A stretch of DNA of 64,000 nucleotides, from contig NC_133395.1 of NCBI RefSeq assembly GCF_047511655.1, positions 69,101,910 to 69,165,909 on the forward strand, in the 5' to 3' direction. The notes beneath the pieces are model-generated. The model was not told the DNA's origin. It ran no database searches and saw only the letters and a list, made by a program, of their open reading frames with translations. Position 1 is the stretch's first letter. The number at the start of each line of letters is the position of its first letter. Source of the DNA: Castor canadensis (taxonomy: Eukaryota > Chordata > Mammalia > Rodentia > Castoridae). Of this stretch, positions 23,060 through 34,889 are shown one piece after another. The position numbers and the translations under genes were made by a program.

Positions 23060-23390
23060 GTAAATTAGGATATCAAGGAGACCCTCCTTGGAAGAAGTCA
23101 AGTTTGATATACAGATTACAGAATCATTAGCATAAAAATGGCATTTCTGCCACAGGATGAAATTACCCAACAAGTTGTCCATTGGTAGAAAAGAGGAGCT
23201 AAGATTAAGCCAGAGAGAAATCCAAATGCAAAGGTCAAGTTAAGCAGAAGAAAGGCAAAGAAAATTAAGAAGGAAGTGGAAGGAAAACTCAGGGATAGTT
23301 TTGAAGAGAGAAAAGAAGGTGTGACATAATTATCTGGATGTGAGAACTTGAACATGCCAGGGACAACTACAGGATTGCTAGGAGGTCACA
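23060..23390 (-). mobile_element. L2 LINE fragment (antisense), tentative
   Basis: 'gaatcattagcataaaaatg' followed by 'gatgaaattacccaac' and purine-rich sequence resembles the complement of the L2 region just upstream of its 3' end. Similarity is weak. Confidence 0.4.
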
Positions 23391-24628
23391 AGGTGGGCCC
23401 TTGTGAGTGTCATGATCCTGGCTTGAACATGAAACCAGTCAGCCTGGTCTCATATTTCTCTCCAGCAACCTGGAGGTGCCATGTGTAGGCACAGAGTCAG
23501 CTGTGTATCCAAGTCAGTACTTGGATACTTGCAGCCTACCAGGGAGGGTTGATGAGTTGGTCACCTGAAGAGTATAATGACAGAAGAGAGGAACAAAGGC
23601 ACAACAGTATTTAGAAAGCAGTGATCACAGTGTCTTCTAACTCTTACTTACACAGCCTCTAAAATTAGTTTTGAAAAGCTATGTGCTTTTCATCTAAACT
23701 TTTTGTTGTAAACTTAAATGTGATAGACTATTTGACATCCAGTGTACTTTTATATGTTATTTAAAAAAATGTAACCAAGGAATTTAAATACCATATAATT
23801 TTGGTACCCACCATCATCCATTTAAAAATACATTTAAAAGAGATTCTTAAATTGAAATTTTACATCTTCTTTCTATTTGAGACTGTACTTTCAGTCCATT
23901 CCCTTCACACTCACCCCCACAACTGAGTTTTATAATATATTTTTGTACTCGTAAGATTTTTATTTATCATCCTCACACATTTCTCTGCAACAAAAAATAT
24001 GTATATAAATTAAAGTTTAATGTAATTTTCTTATATTGTCCATGAGCATAAGGTTCTAAGTGCTAAAAATTCTCTTCTAATCTAAGTTATCATTACAATT
24101 AAGAGGCTATAACTTTTATATACTCTAATGGTTTAGCCAAAGAAAATATCTAAATTTTTGATAAATACTAAACTAATATTAAAATCTAATATTTTTAAAT
24201 CTAATAAGAGCTAGTACAATTAAGATAAGTGAGAATATTTTTGGCCAATTACTTCACCATTAGGTAAGTATTTCTGGATTAATTTACAGAAAATATAGAC
24301 AATTATTGTATGATATTTTATTTATACATATGTGCTGAGAAACCTCAATTTATTAACAGTAAAAAACCAGAAATATTCTAATTTGCAAAGGGGCTTGTTA
24401 TTCAGCTATTGGAGTCACGTATTTTCTTAATTTCTGGGACAAATATCAACAGAGCTTTATAAGACTTACTTATAAAGCTTACTTATACTTGCTATTCTTT
24501 CACAGAGAAGCACTTTGTTTAATGCAGTATACCCTCTCCAATTAAATTTGGAAAACAGAATTGCTAATTTAATAACACTTTTTCAGTACAGTATTTGTGA
24601 TGAAATTTTTTTATTAAATCAAATTTTT
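23391..24628. other. AT-rich intergenic DNA, nothing recognised
   Basis: Strongly AT-rich, particularly 23690-24620, with no open frame of note and no recognised repeat. Confidence 0.45.
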
Positions 24629-24855
24629 AAGATTAAAAAAATTTTTTTTGGTGGGACTGGGGTTTGAACTCAGGGCTTTGTGCTTACAAGTAGGCACTCT
24701 ACCACTTGAGCCAAAATAGACCTCCAGTTCATTTTGCTCTGGTTGGTTTGGAGATGGGATATTTTCCCAGACTGGGCTCAAACCTGTCTTCCCTACCTCA
24801 GCCTCCCAAGTAGCTAAGGATTACAGGTGTGAGCCACGGGTGCCCAAGATTAAAA
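24629..24855 (-). mobile_element. Composite B1 + ID SINE (antisense) with 10-bp TSD
   Basis: Body 24639-24845: poly-T, 'ggactggggtttgaactcag', 'ctctaccacttgagcca', 'tcattttgctctggttggtt', then the complement of B1 ending 'caggtgtgagccacggg'. Direct repeats aagattaaaa occur at 24629-24638 and 24846-24855. Confidence 0.85.
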
Positions 24856-24919
24856 TTACTTTTTTGTGATAATTGTTGATTCATGTGCACCTGTAAGGTA
24901 AGAAACAGTACCTTTTCTG

Positions 24920-25255
24920 ATGGTTGGCTTTGATTATCAACTTGATTGGACATAGCATCATTTAAGAGACAGAGGGGCATACTGTCTTGGTCTATCTGTG
25001 GGGGTATCTCTAGAGAGGATTAATATAGGGTGAAGGCCTACCCTAAATGTGGGTGGCAGCATCCCATGTGCAGGGGGTTCAGACAGAACAAGAGAAGAAA
25101 AAGGAAAAAGACTGCCCAGAGCCAAAATTCCTCTTTTCTCTGCTCCTGTCTGCCATGATGGGCTGTATCCTTGTGAAACCATTAGCCCAAATAAATCTTT
25201 CCTCCTTTAGTTTTCTCTCTGGGATTTTGGTCACAGTGATGAGAGCTATACACCC
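24920..25255 (+). mobile_element. Rodent URR1-like hAT or related short element, tentative
   Basis: It starts near 'tgattatcaacttgattgga', passes 'ctaaatgtgggtggcagcat' and ends 'aaataaatctttcctccttt' followed by 'ttttggtcacagtgatgaga'. This order is that of the rodent URR1 family as remembered. An LTR origin cannot be excluded. Confidence 0.45.
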
Positions 25256-25805
25256 TTCATGTAGTTTCCCCTTCTGATAATGTTTCTTAATACATACTCA
25301 TCAGCACTTTAAAATTGCAGTTTTATCTCATTTGATATATGGAAAACCTTCCATGTAGTCCAACTGACAAAGGTATTATCAGTATCAAGTTAAGCAGTTG
25401 TATCAGACTTCGTTGTTTTTAGAAACAGGCTGACTTCATCTTAAAGTTGTTGTTCATATGTATTTTAAGGATATTATTAAAATTCTGAGAGATAAATTAC
25501 TGATATATTTTTTAAGCAGGATTACTTGCCTCTGAAGTCAAGATCATTATGATGTAGATAATATAATTATTTCATATGTTTTATAATTGGTTATAATAAA
25601 AATAAGACAATAATATGTTGTTTCCCAATTTTTATTTTTTAATAATGCAATGTAAGCCAACTACAAGGATAATTTTTTATGAAGTGAGGACAACAATAAA
25701 AACACATGGACTTCTTTGGTAAGTGAATTATATTCAGGCATCAAGCTTTTTTTTTCACCCTTTTGGAAAGATAAAGAAGAATTAAAATAAAATTGTAAGT
25801 TTTGA
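25256..25805. other. AT-rich intergenic DNA, nothing recognised
   Basis: No supported feature. Confidence 0.4.
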
Positions 25806-25935
25806 GCCAGGCATGGTGATGCATGCCTGTAGTCCCAGTGCTTGGGAGGCTGGGGCAGGAGGATCTTGAACTCAAGGCTAGTCTGAGATACATGGCAAGA
25901 TCTTGTCTCAAAAACCAAGCAAACAAATAAGCAAA
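25806..25935 (+). mobile_element. B1 SINE monomer
   Basis: 'gccaggcatggtgatgcatg', 'cctgtagtcccagtgcttgg' and 'gatcttgtctcaaaaaccaa' form a full 7SL-derived B1 unit with an A-rich tail, without the ID-like part seen in the composites. Confidence 0.88.
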
Positions 25936-26189
25936 AATATAATTTCCCTTAATGTCATTGGCTATAGTGATCTTCAATAATAAATTCAGACTCTTTCTTC
26001 TTCTAACTGTATTAAAGGTATGTATTATCAAAAACTCACCAGTCTGGCAACAAATATATAGTATTATTTGTTGTTAATAAGTAAAAATGTTTAAGCATTT
26101 TATACAGTGACTAGTAATCATTAGAATATGTATTTTCTGATAGTTAAAATGGATTTTTAGCTATCTTATTGAGCAATGCACATGAACTC

Positions 26190-26297
26190 AAACCTCATGA
26201 ATTTTGGTGGGATGGGTTTGGAACTCAGGACTTTGTGCTTGCAAAGCAGGCACTCTAACACTTGAGCCATACTTCCAGTCCAAACCACATAATTTTT
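26190..26297 (-). mobile_element. ID-like SINE (antisense)
   Basis: 'tgggtttggaactcaggact' then 'gcaggcactctaacacttga' is the complement of the ID-like unit. An imperfect duplication may flank it (aaacctcatgaatttt before, aaaccacataatttt after), which would mean a somewhat older insertion. Confidence 0.75.
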
Positions 26298-26350
26298 TTA
26301 CTTCGTAAATTTTGAAAAACTGCTAGTTATAAAAAGCATTCCACTGATAT

Positions 26351-26416
26351 TTGCAAGAATCACTATTATGAACCTATTCCACTTTGCAAGAATCACTATT
26401 ATAAATCTATTCCACT
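26351..26416. repeat. Tandem duplication, 2 x 33 bp
   Basis: Units 26351-26383 and 26384-26416 begin 'ttgcaagaatcactattat' and differ at two positions (g/a and c/t). It is a local tandem duplication with no known family. Confidence 0.95.
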
Positions 26417-27439
26417 TGGGCAGTTCAATGGTTTTTCTCATTTCCATTAGCAAAAATCCCTAGAAAAGGGGACAGAGACACTTCAAGGAGAAGAACCCTG
26501 CCAAACGCTGCCTCAACCAGGTGATCAAAGTTATCCTCAACACTGGTCAGCCATGATGACAGAATGCACCCTGGATATGATGTGAGGCAGTCACTTTACC
26601 CCTGGAGTCTTTCTCCCAAAACCGATAGCCCCACGAGGAAGAACTTCACAGTAATCCCAATGAAGGGACACTCCACAAAATACCTGGCCAGTACTCCAGT
26701 TTGGGAAAGTTGTCAAAACCCAGAAAGTCTCAGAAACCATCACAGCCAAAAATAGACTAAGAAGATATGATGACTAAATGTAATGTGTTATCCTGGATGG
26801 GGTTGTGGAACTTGTATTAGTGAAACACTGAGACAATCTAAATAAAATATAGCCTTTGGTTAAGAATAACATGTTAATATGGAACACTTAACTGGTTCAT
26901 TAATTGTGGTGAACACACCATAATAATCACCTAAGCTGTTACTAGTGGAGGAAGCTGAGTATGTGGTAAGGGAAATAGGTACTATCTTTGCAATTTTCAT
27001 GTAAGTCTACAATGTTATAATTTTTAAAAATTTTTTTAAAGTCCTAAAGGTAAGTATTATAAACAGCTAAGGTATAAAAAAGTATATGTAAAAGTATACA
27101 AAAGTATATATAATATGTTTTTAATTTTCAGCGTTCTTTGAAGATAACCTCTTTGTTTTGTTCTCATGGGACTTTACCTCTGAATAGTACTTTCGTTGAT
27201 GACATAATGGAGGTAAAAGAGTCAAAGTCTTCAAACAAAACTGTTACTTTTTCCTTTCACACCATTCTATCCAATATCTGAACTCAGAACATCACAGCAT
27301 TGAAAAAATACACTGCTTATAAGAACATGTTTCTCCTTAATCAAAATACCTAAAAATCAAGGAAACAAAGAAAATCTTAAGAGTTTTACCTTATCATTAA
27401 CAAAACTTTCCCCAAATAACATTTTTATATCTTTTTATT
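26417..27439. other. Intergenic DNA, nothing recognised
   Basis: No supported feature. The 63-codon frame at 26564-26755 has no recognisable domain. Confidence 0.4.
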
Positions 27440-27775
27440 TTTTTGTTTATATTTTGGTGGCCCTGGGGATTAAACTCAGGCCCTCACACTTATTTGTTAG
27501 GCAAATGCTTTACCACTTCAGACATGCCTCCAGACCTTTTTGCTTTAGTTTGTTTTTCAGATAGTGTCTTGCACTTTTGCCTGAGCTGGTCTCAGACCTC
27601 AGTCTTCCTACTTCTGCCTCCCAAGTAGCTAGGATAACAGGCATGAACTACTATGCCTGGCTTGTTTTTGAAACAGTTTTGCGAACTGCCTGACTGGCTT
27701 TAAAATGCCATCCTCCTATCTCCACTTTCCAGGTAGATGGGATTATAGGTATGTACCACTCTACTCTACTCTATA
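27440..27775 (-). mobile_element. Trimeric SINE: B1 + B1 + ID (antisense)
   Basis: Left to right on the + strand: poly-T, the complement of the ID-like unit (27460-27535, 'ggattaaactcaggccctca'), the complement of one B1-like unit ending 'aggcatgaactactatgcct' (about 27545-27662), and the complement of a second B1-like unit (about 27663-27770, 'gggattataggtatgtacca'). The sense order is therefore B1-B1-ID. Confidence 0.75.
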
Positions 27776-28399
27776 GGTGTAGCCCTTAACATCATTTTAT
27801 TTGGCACTCAGAAAGCTTTACAGTCTAGTCGAATACACAGTAGTAAGGTTTGTGATGAGGGTGGTCTAGGCGTTTCTTGGGTGAAGAAGGATAAGGGTAC
27901 AGTAAATGCCTGTGAATACTCAAGTGGATCACCTTAAGAAAACGAATTGATGAAGGTTGAAGGTCTCCTTAAAACTATCCTTGCACAAGTCTTTCTTAGA
28001 CACATTTTCCTGTGTCTATAGGCACTTCGTTTGAAGACCATTGGGATGATGCTCCCTGGAATCTAAGCTGGGTAAGGAAGGAAGTGAGGACTGGAGGGGT
28101 GGGAGTCAGTAGAGAAAAGCAGGAGGGCCTCTGACTTGGAGGGTTTGATGAAGTTGAAGAGGTGCTGCTGTGAAATTACCTGGAGAGGTAGAAAAGAAAA
28201 GAACAGGAACGAGAACAAGAAGATAGAAAATGAAATTTCTTTTTCATTCTTTTTTTTTTTTAAGGATAGGAATAAGTAAGAATAAGCAAGACCACAGGGG
28301 TTTCTGCTGCCTACTGAAGGAGGATGGAAAAGTACCAGGATCAGACCAGGATCAGTGGTGTTTTCAGGAAGGTCTGAAGTGTTTGTGATAACCATGGCT
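27776..28399. other. Intergenic DNA, nothing recognised
   Basis: No supported feature. A 116-codon minus-strand frame at 28063-28413 crosses a poly-T/A tract (28250-28261) and has no domain. Confidence 0.4.
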
Positions 28400-28500
28400 G
28401 CCTCTGTGCACACCTGTCCTGTTCTTGCCTATGTCCTCTACCTGCAGAACAGTTCCTGGCACACAAGAAGTGTTTGATAAATATTTGTTGGTAAGTGAAT
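28400..28500 (+). mobile_element. L2 LINE 3' end
   Basis: 'cagttcctggcacacaagaa' followed by 'gtgtttgataaatatttgtt' is the conserved L2 3' terminus in sense orientation. Confidence 0.65.
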
Positions 28501-28693
28501 ACGCTTATGAAATTTAGACTGCAAAGCATATTCAGGGGAAATTTTCTCCACCTGCCTGCATATCAAAGCAAGAGATGAAAATGCTGTTATTCCTGGCTCT
28601 GTTTTATTGCAGTATTTCCCAAAACACTTTAATTATATATACTTTGTTCTTCAGCTCTTTTAAAGAACATTTTTAATATATAAAAATAGTTTA

Positions 28694-28782
28694 GGGGCTG
28701 GGACTGTAGCCCATGTAGTAGTGCATTTGCCTAGCATGGGAGAGGTCCTAAATTCAATCCCCAGCACTTTATTAAAAAAAAG
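28694..28782 (+). mobile_element. ID-like SINE
   Basis: 'ggggctgggactgtagccca' (the usual ID-type start), 'tgcctagcatgggagaggtc' and 'caatccccagcac', then an A-rich tail. Confidence 0.8.
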
Positions 28783-29379
28783 TCCAGAATGTAATAGTGA
28801 ATCTCTTGGGTGTGCTGCTCTCTCTTTCCCTGTCCCCTGCAGTGTTTAGTCTGCAGATGTAATGCTCTGCTAATATTGACTATACTAAGAGAATCTGTAG
28901 TTTTCTTCTCTTCTTGACATTAGAGCAAATTTGCTTAAGATGCATCTTTTCCCAGGCTTCCTATTTTTCATTCATTCATATTCACCTGCATGTCTAGAAA
29001 GAGCTGCATGCACACTAGCTCTCCCCCTGACAGTCAATGCCATTCACACATGCACTTCTGATGAGAATCCCTTTGTAGAAACTGCAAACCAAGGCAAAGA
29101 ACATAGCAGGTGTGCTTGGCTCAGGAGTCTCACTAACAATTTCTATTATGGATCATTAACTCTAGTATTACTAAACATTTATGCTCTTGGGTTTTTTATG
29201 TTTTTCACAAGAGAAAAGATTTTTCTCCTATTTTGAAGGTTCTAAATAGGCTTTCCCAGTAGTGTTTGGGGGTTAAACAGAAGAATGGATATCAAAGAAA
29301 TTGCCAAACAATGGGAATTCCAACATTCTCAAAGCACTAACGTTTTGGGAGAGAATTCAGCTTCAACATCTCAAACTCA
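28783..29379. other. Intergenic DNA, nothing recognised
   Basis: No supported feature. The 101-codon frame at 28931-29236 has no recognised domain. Confidence 0.4.
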
Positions 29380-29625
29380 GCCAAGTGCCAATGGCTCACA
29401 TCTGTAATCCTAGCTACTTGGGGGCCAAGATCAAGAGAATCGTGATTTGAGGCCAGCTGGATCAGATAGTTCGTGGGACCCCATCTCCCAAAATGATCAG
29501 AGCAAAATGGACTGTAGTTGTGACTTAAGTAGCAGAGTCCCTAGTTTGCAAGCATGAAACCATGAGTTCAAACCCTAGTCCCACCAAAAATAAACCAGCA
29601 TAAAACAAACCAAAACAAAAAGCCC
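29380..29625 (+). mobile_element. Composite B1 + ID SINE
   Basis: 'catctgtaatcctagctact' (B1-like), linker 'aaaatgatcagagcaaaatg', then 'gagttcaaaccctagtccca' (ID-like) with an A-rich tail. This is a good example of the full two-part structure. Confidence 0.85.
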
Positions 29626-32369
29626 CCAAATCCTTTAGTTCTCTCCTCTGCACCTCACATTTCTTGCTAATTCCTGCAAAGTTAGGTTTTCTAGCCAAAT
29701 ATGCCAGGTTGCCCTTTTGCTGTTATGAAATTGTCAACCACATCAAGGGAAACCTATCTTTGAGACATACATAGGTGGCACATTATGAACTGCGAAGCTT
29801 CCACAGTGCAATTTAAAATGACGAATATCTTTTTCAAATATCCTTTCCGAAAGCACACATGGACTTCAGCCAGTCACAAGACAAGAGACGAGGAGGATGC
29901 ATTAAAGTCCCCATCTGTTCTTCAAATTGCTCATCAGTGATTTATAACCCACAGTAAGTCACTGGGCCACAAGCATTACTGAGACTCATACCCTACAAAA
30001 AGGTGGCTCCTACTTGCACCCTGATATGGCTCATTGCTATTCTAAGAACAGTTCTACCTGCTACTCTCAGAAAGAAAAACACATCAAAAACTCTGTGGTA
30101 CATTTTAGACTTTGAAGAAATAAATAAAACTCTTGAAGGTTAATGTCAGACTTCTTTCATTAAAGAAACCTCGATGTGCTGTCTTCTCTCCCTTCAAACA
30201 CAGCAGCTCCTGCCTGTTTCAAGTCTCATTAACAAAAATCACATTTTTTTGGTTTGGATTGTGTACCATTCACACAATCTGACTGGTTGAGACATATAGA
30301 TATTTTCCTTTTCGCGAGCCATGAGAGGGCACTGTTGTGGGAGATAAAAACGAAGCTCAGAGATTCATGAAGTAACTCCAAGCCATAGCTATTGATGGAT
30401 AATTCTGAGCAGACTCTCAAAAGGCTCATCTGTCTCTGCTCACTTTTAGTCCTGTTCTATCTCCTACAAAATCTAGAGGGTAAAGAATATTATGGAAGCC
30501 CATACTCTAGATTTGGCTTCATGCAGGTTGAGAAGTGAGAACACTTTGCAATGGTGTCCACCATGTTGGCATAAGCACCATCTTGGCATTCTTCATACTG
30601 GACTGACCACCAGGACATCCTCTTGTGGGAATATTCCATAAGGCATTCCCTTGGAATGTCCCAGTTACATTCTATTCTATCTACTCTCCACCCTCCCCTG
30701 CCTTGTGCCGACTTTTCCTGCTCTCTAACTAGCTTATTCCCTAAGTGTCAGACCTCTGAAAATTCAAATTTAAGGATCAGCTCATTTGATCTGCTCAGGT
30801 GGCAATATCTAGTGCAAAGAGAAACACTTCTGGTTCTTCTTTCCCTCTGGGAAATAAAATGTACTTTTAACAGGGGCCTCTTAGAAAGCATTGATTTTTC
30901 AGCTCAGAGGAGGGGCTCTGCTGGGAATTTCTAGAGAAATAACGTCTTGGGAGAGGCAGATCAGCAACTTTTGAGTGACACCATTTGACAGCCATTTACA
31001 GGGTTCTAGTCATATCATCACTGTAATCTTTGGGACCTTTTGGTCATATAGGATAGTCTCATCCTATCATATAGGATAGAGCTCCAATAATAGGGTAGTT
31101 ATGGAGGACACATATCTACATATGAGTAGCTGAAATTTCAAGGGAGAATAGCCAGGGGTATTCAATTTCATGGAAATACAAACATAGTTTGAAAACTGGA
31201 ATATACTTCAGGCTTCAAGGTAAAGCTGGTGAGCAGTTTTGCTTGAAGTCCCCAAAAGCATGAATCCATTCATTTCCATCACATCTTCTTGATTTCTACT
31301 TGCATGTTTCTATCAGTCAACCACTGCCCCCTCTCTCTCCTCTGAATATACTTCAATTTTTGCTAACTCACAACTTTTGCTTATTGATAACTTCTGCTTA
31401 CTCATAATTTCAACCTACACAATAGCCCCCACTGTCTTAGTCTCTGGTAGGTGTGTGTTTAGCCTCTGTTCTGGATTCTAACTGACCCACTATAATATTT
31501 CTACTTTGAATGTCCTACAAGGATCAGTTTCTTGGATCAGTGAATCAGTTAATCAGCCTTCTTCTTGTTGAGGCAGAGCCTTTTCCAGACTTCAGCCAAA
31601 GTATTCTTAGTTGCCAACAATAGAAATCAATCTGGCTGATTTTTTAAATGATCAGAGAGATGCTCAGAAAATGAATAGAAACAAAGGAAGCAGAGCAGCC
31701 AGAATCACAGCCAAGTCATCCCACCAAATTGGCTGAGAGAGGACTCCGTTGCCCTCACAGGACAGAGGAGCTGTGGCTTGTAACTGATACCTGGTCACTG
31801 AGACCAAATGTCCCTACTTGTCCCTTGCCCCTGCTGGTATAGAAATTGGACAATATTGCAAATACTGCCAGAAAGTAGTGAACTCTCCATGGCAGCTCCC
31901 TTGAATCACCACCTCCCAACTCCAGGGACAAGAAAGGTAAATTTGATTGGCCAAACCTAGGTCACATGCTCTCATTCTAGCTATAATACAGGGTGGGGGT
32001 GGCAAGGAAGTTGGGAAAGAATACAAAGGCCTTTTGGGCTTTAGTGGGAAATGGGTTCTACCTGCCACTGAGTATCACAATGGGGAATATAGTAAGAGAG
32101 CTAGATGATGGAAAGCTAAGAAAAAATGGAGGTGTCAATTGCCTGATTCAAGGTTTACTATCTTTCTATAACAAGCCCATTCTGAGCTAACAAGCTCTGC
32201 TCATGGGAGCAAAATGTGACTGTTCACTTAAAGGAGACTTAGGCAGTGGGCATCTTGATTGGCCAATGTGAGACAGCATCATAACCAAAAAAAGTACCTA
32301 GATTTCTTCCATGTACTTAATTCACTTAATGGCACATACGGCACAGTGTATGTCTTGTCTTCGTGGTTG
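29626..32369. other. Intergenic DNA, mostly unrecognised
   Basis: About 2.7 kb without a supported gene. The 31590-32000 part looks like an old interspersed repeat of unknown family ('ctaggtcacatgctctcatt' near its end). A short direct repeat, tcatataggatag, occurs at about 31045 and 31067. A 103-codon frame at 30623-30934 has no domain. Confidence 0.35.
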
Positions 32370-32480
32370 GGTTGTTAGCATCTTATGGCAGGAAATTTGT
32401 CTTATTTATTTGCATATCTCCAGTGCCTAAGACACTGCCTGGCATATAGTGGATGCTCCAAAAGTGTCTCTAAAAGGACT
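32370..32480 (+). mobile_element. L2 LINE 3' end
   Basis: 'atctccagtgcctaagacac' then 'tgcctggcatatagtggatg' matches the sense 3' region of L2. Confidence 0.6.
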
Positions 32481-32842
32481 TGCAGCCTAGGAATTTTTTG
32501 GTAGGATTAGATAACATAAATTTCTTCATGCTTTTGGGAGAATCATAATTTAAACAACAAAGACAGACTTATAATATGTCATGAAAGAGAAAAGAAAGTG
32601 GAAAAAACTTTGCTCATCATAGAATTATTTTGTCAGTGTTCCTTTACAGAGCACAGATTTCTGAAATTGTGGCTGATGGAATAAGAGAATTGCTTGAGAG
32701 CAGAGGGGTGGAGACATGACAAAGAAGTTAGAGATTAGAGAGGGAACATCAAAAGGGAGGAAGAGATAAGGGATAAAGGAAGGGGAGAGAAGAGTTAGTC
32801 CAAGGAGTATTCGCAACAGACCATTTTGTTTGGTTTGGTTTG

Positions 32843-32958
32843 GCTTTTTGAGATAGGGTCTTGTTATGTAGCCCAGGCTGGCTACATGGAACTCATAATC
32901 CTCCCACCTTCACTTCCCAAGTGCTGGGATTACAGGTGTGGATCACCATGCCTTGTTT
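32843..32958 (-). mobile_element. B1 SINE monomer (antisense)
   Basis: 'gagatagggtcttgttatgt', 'agcccaggctggctacatgg' and 'caagtgctgggattacaggt' form a clear reverse-complement B1 unit. Confidence 0.88.
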
Positions 32959-33147
32959 AGCAATAGAACATTTAAGCCTCCTGATAACCTAGAAGAAAAT
33001 TAGTGAATGGGCAGTTATTTGGAATGTTGCTTTGATGGCTGCAAGGAAGAAAAAAGGAAGCTAATATTTTTAAGTATGTACTACCTGCCAAACAATTGCT
33101 AGGAAGTATGTGTGCGTGAGAGTGTGTGTGAGCACATGGATGTGTGT

Positions 33148-33300
33148 TTAACATTCCTTTAATAAAGAGAACACTATTATTTCACATTATAGACAAGGAA
33201 AATGAGACTCCCATGGTTATATGATTGGCTTAAGTCACATAAATGTTAAGTAGTAGCATCAGGATTTATGATTCAAATTCTACACTTTTCAACAGCGCAT
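33148..33300 (-). mobile_element. MIR SINE (antisense)
   Basis: 'tatagacaaggaaaatgaga' and 'ttatgattcaaattctacac' correspond to the complement of the MIR core. Confidence 0.55.
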
Positions 33301-33626
33301 TTCTCCCTGAGTAAGAATGAATGGAAGTGGTGAGGTAATGTCTATGCTCACTAGAAACTAAGTTTCCAAACTATGCCTATAAACCCTTGGGCCTTTGAGT
33401 GGTGCTCCACTTGCCTTTGAAGACATCCTATGAAAGGAAATTTGACAATTAAAATTTCCTAAATATTTGTCTATGAGACTGAAAAATAGAGCAGAAGCTT
33501 GCTTCCCATATCAAGCCAACTGCTTCAGTTCCTCGCTGTTCTTCGAGGGCAACAAGGGGGTTTTATATCAGTTCAAACAGGGGATGATATTATTAATGTA
33601 TCTGAACCCATGGAAATAATGATAAA

Positions 33627-33663
33627 CAAGAATTAGATACAAGTGCTGAGTATCTAATTCTTG
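33627..33663. repeat. Perfect 14-bp inverted repeat with 9-nt loop
   Basis: The arms caagaattagatac (33627-33640) and gtatctaattcttg (33650-33663) are exact reverse complements around the loop aagtgctga. It could form a cruciform or an RNA hairpin. No repeat family is recognised. Confidence 0.95.
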
Positions 33664-34889
33664 AAATTGAAGGGATCTTATGTCAGTTTGAATAAAACTC
33701 CTGCCAGACAATGAATAGTCCTCTCCACTCTCTGCAGCTTGCAAGATATCTGCAGGGCTTCTCAAAGGACAAACTGCATTTGCATCATGTGGAGTGTGAA
33801 TGAACCAAACATTGGAGCTGGGACTAGGAATCCTGAGCACAAAGAAACTTAAGGACCTCTGTCTTGAAGACCAATGGAACAAACTGTCCTCTCATACTCC
33901 CCAGCCTTTCCAAGTGTGAAAATGAACAGTGATAACTGATATAATTTTAGGTGGCATAGAGATTTAGGTTTTATTGAAATGCAGCTATTGTCTAACAAAC
34001 CAAAGATTTTGCATATATTATGGCTTAGGATGTAGCTAAATAAAAGTACCCAAGACAAGAGGAAGTAGATGGATATAATAAAACCTATGGTAGCTGCACA
34101 GGTGAGGCTTGGAATGGAAATGCAAGGGTTTAGGGAGAGAAGCAGTTCTTTGCATCTGCCCTCCTGACAATACAGCTCAATCTACCCTACTGCATTTTAG
34201 ATCAGGCACAGAAAAATCCAAGCAGAAAAGATTCAAACAAGCCACAAATACCCTGGAGAGACACAGCCTTTACTTACCAATTTGTCTCAGAATTAAGCCA
34301 GAGGCCCTTGCTGGTCTCTATCTGGAAAACCACTGAACATGGACACAAGTAGTACGATTCAGGAGCTGGACCCTGGTGAATGGCAATATATGTGCCGTGT
34401 AAATGGTCATTGAAAAATGGACAGCAAACCCAGTGCTGTATTGATTTGCTTTCCTGGCTGCCAGTAGACAGGTCTCACTCAGGTTGAAGACAACAGAGAC
34501 ATGTAGACTTAGAGGCTCAAGGAAAATGTTAGCCACACCAACACTTTCCAGGGGCTTAGACCTTCACAGGTCACATAGGTCCCAGAACCAACAGGATCAT
34601 TGACTGTAGACTGTGGGAGACCTCAGATAGTAAAAGCTACATAGACTCTTAAGGCGAAGGCCATAAAACTGAATGGTAACCACGTGAGATGCGCCAGTTA
34701 AAGGCTCCTTTTCCAGAGTTCCTTTATGGTATATGACAGACTCTCTGTGAGAGTTAGCCATAGGGACTCTCATGACTGGCATCATAGAAACTGCAATCCT
34801 GTTCATTCATTTGGAGATTTGGCAGAGGATTCAAAGGGTGGGGAAGAGAAGCGCTGATGAGGGAGATCTGAGGTGCAGTTTGTCATAGG
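33664..34889. other. Region upstream of the CpG island, nothing recognised
   Basis: Unique-looking sequence with no supported feature. It could hold distal promoter elements of SERTM1, but none is identified. Confidence 0.35.

Noticed and set aside
31045..31082. Direct repeat tcatataggatag with an internal complement
   Set aside because: It is short, AT-rich and within the range expected by chance in low-complexity DNA.
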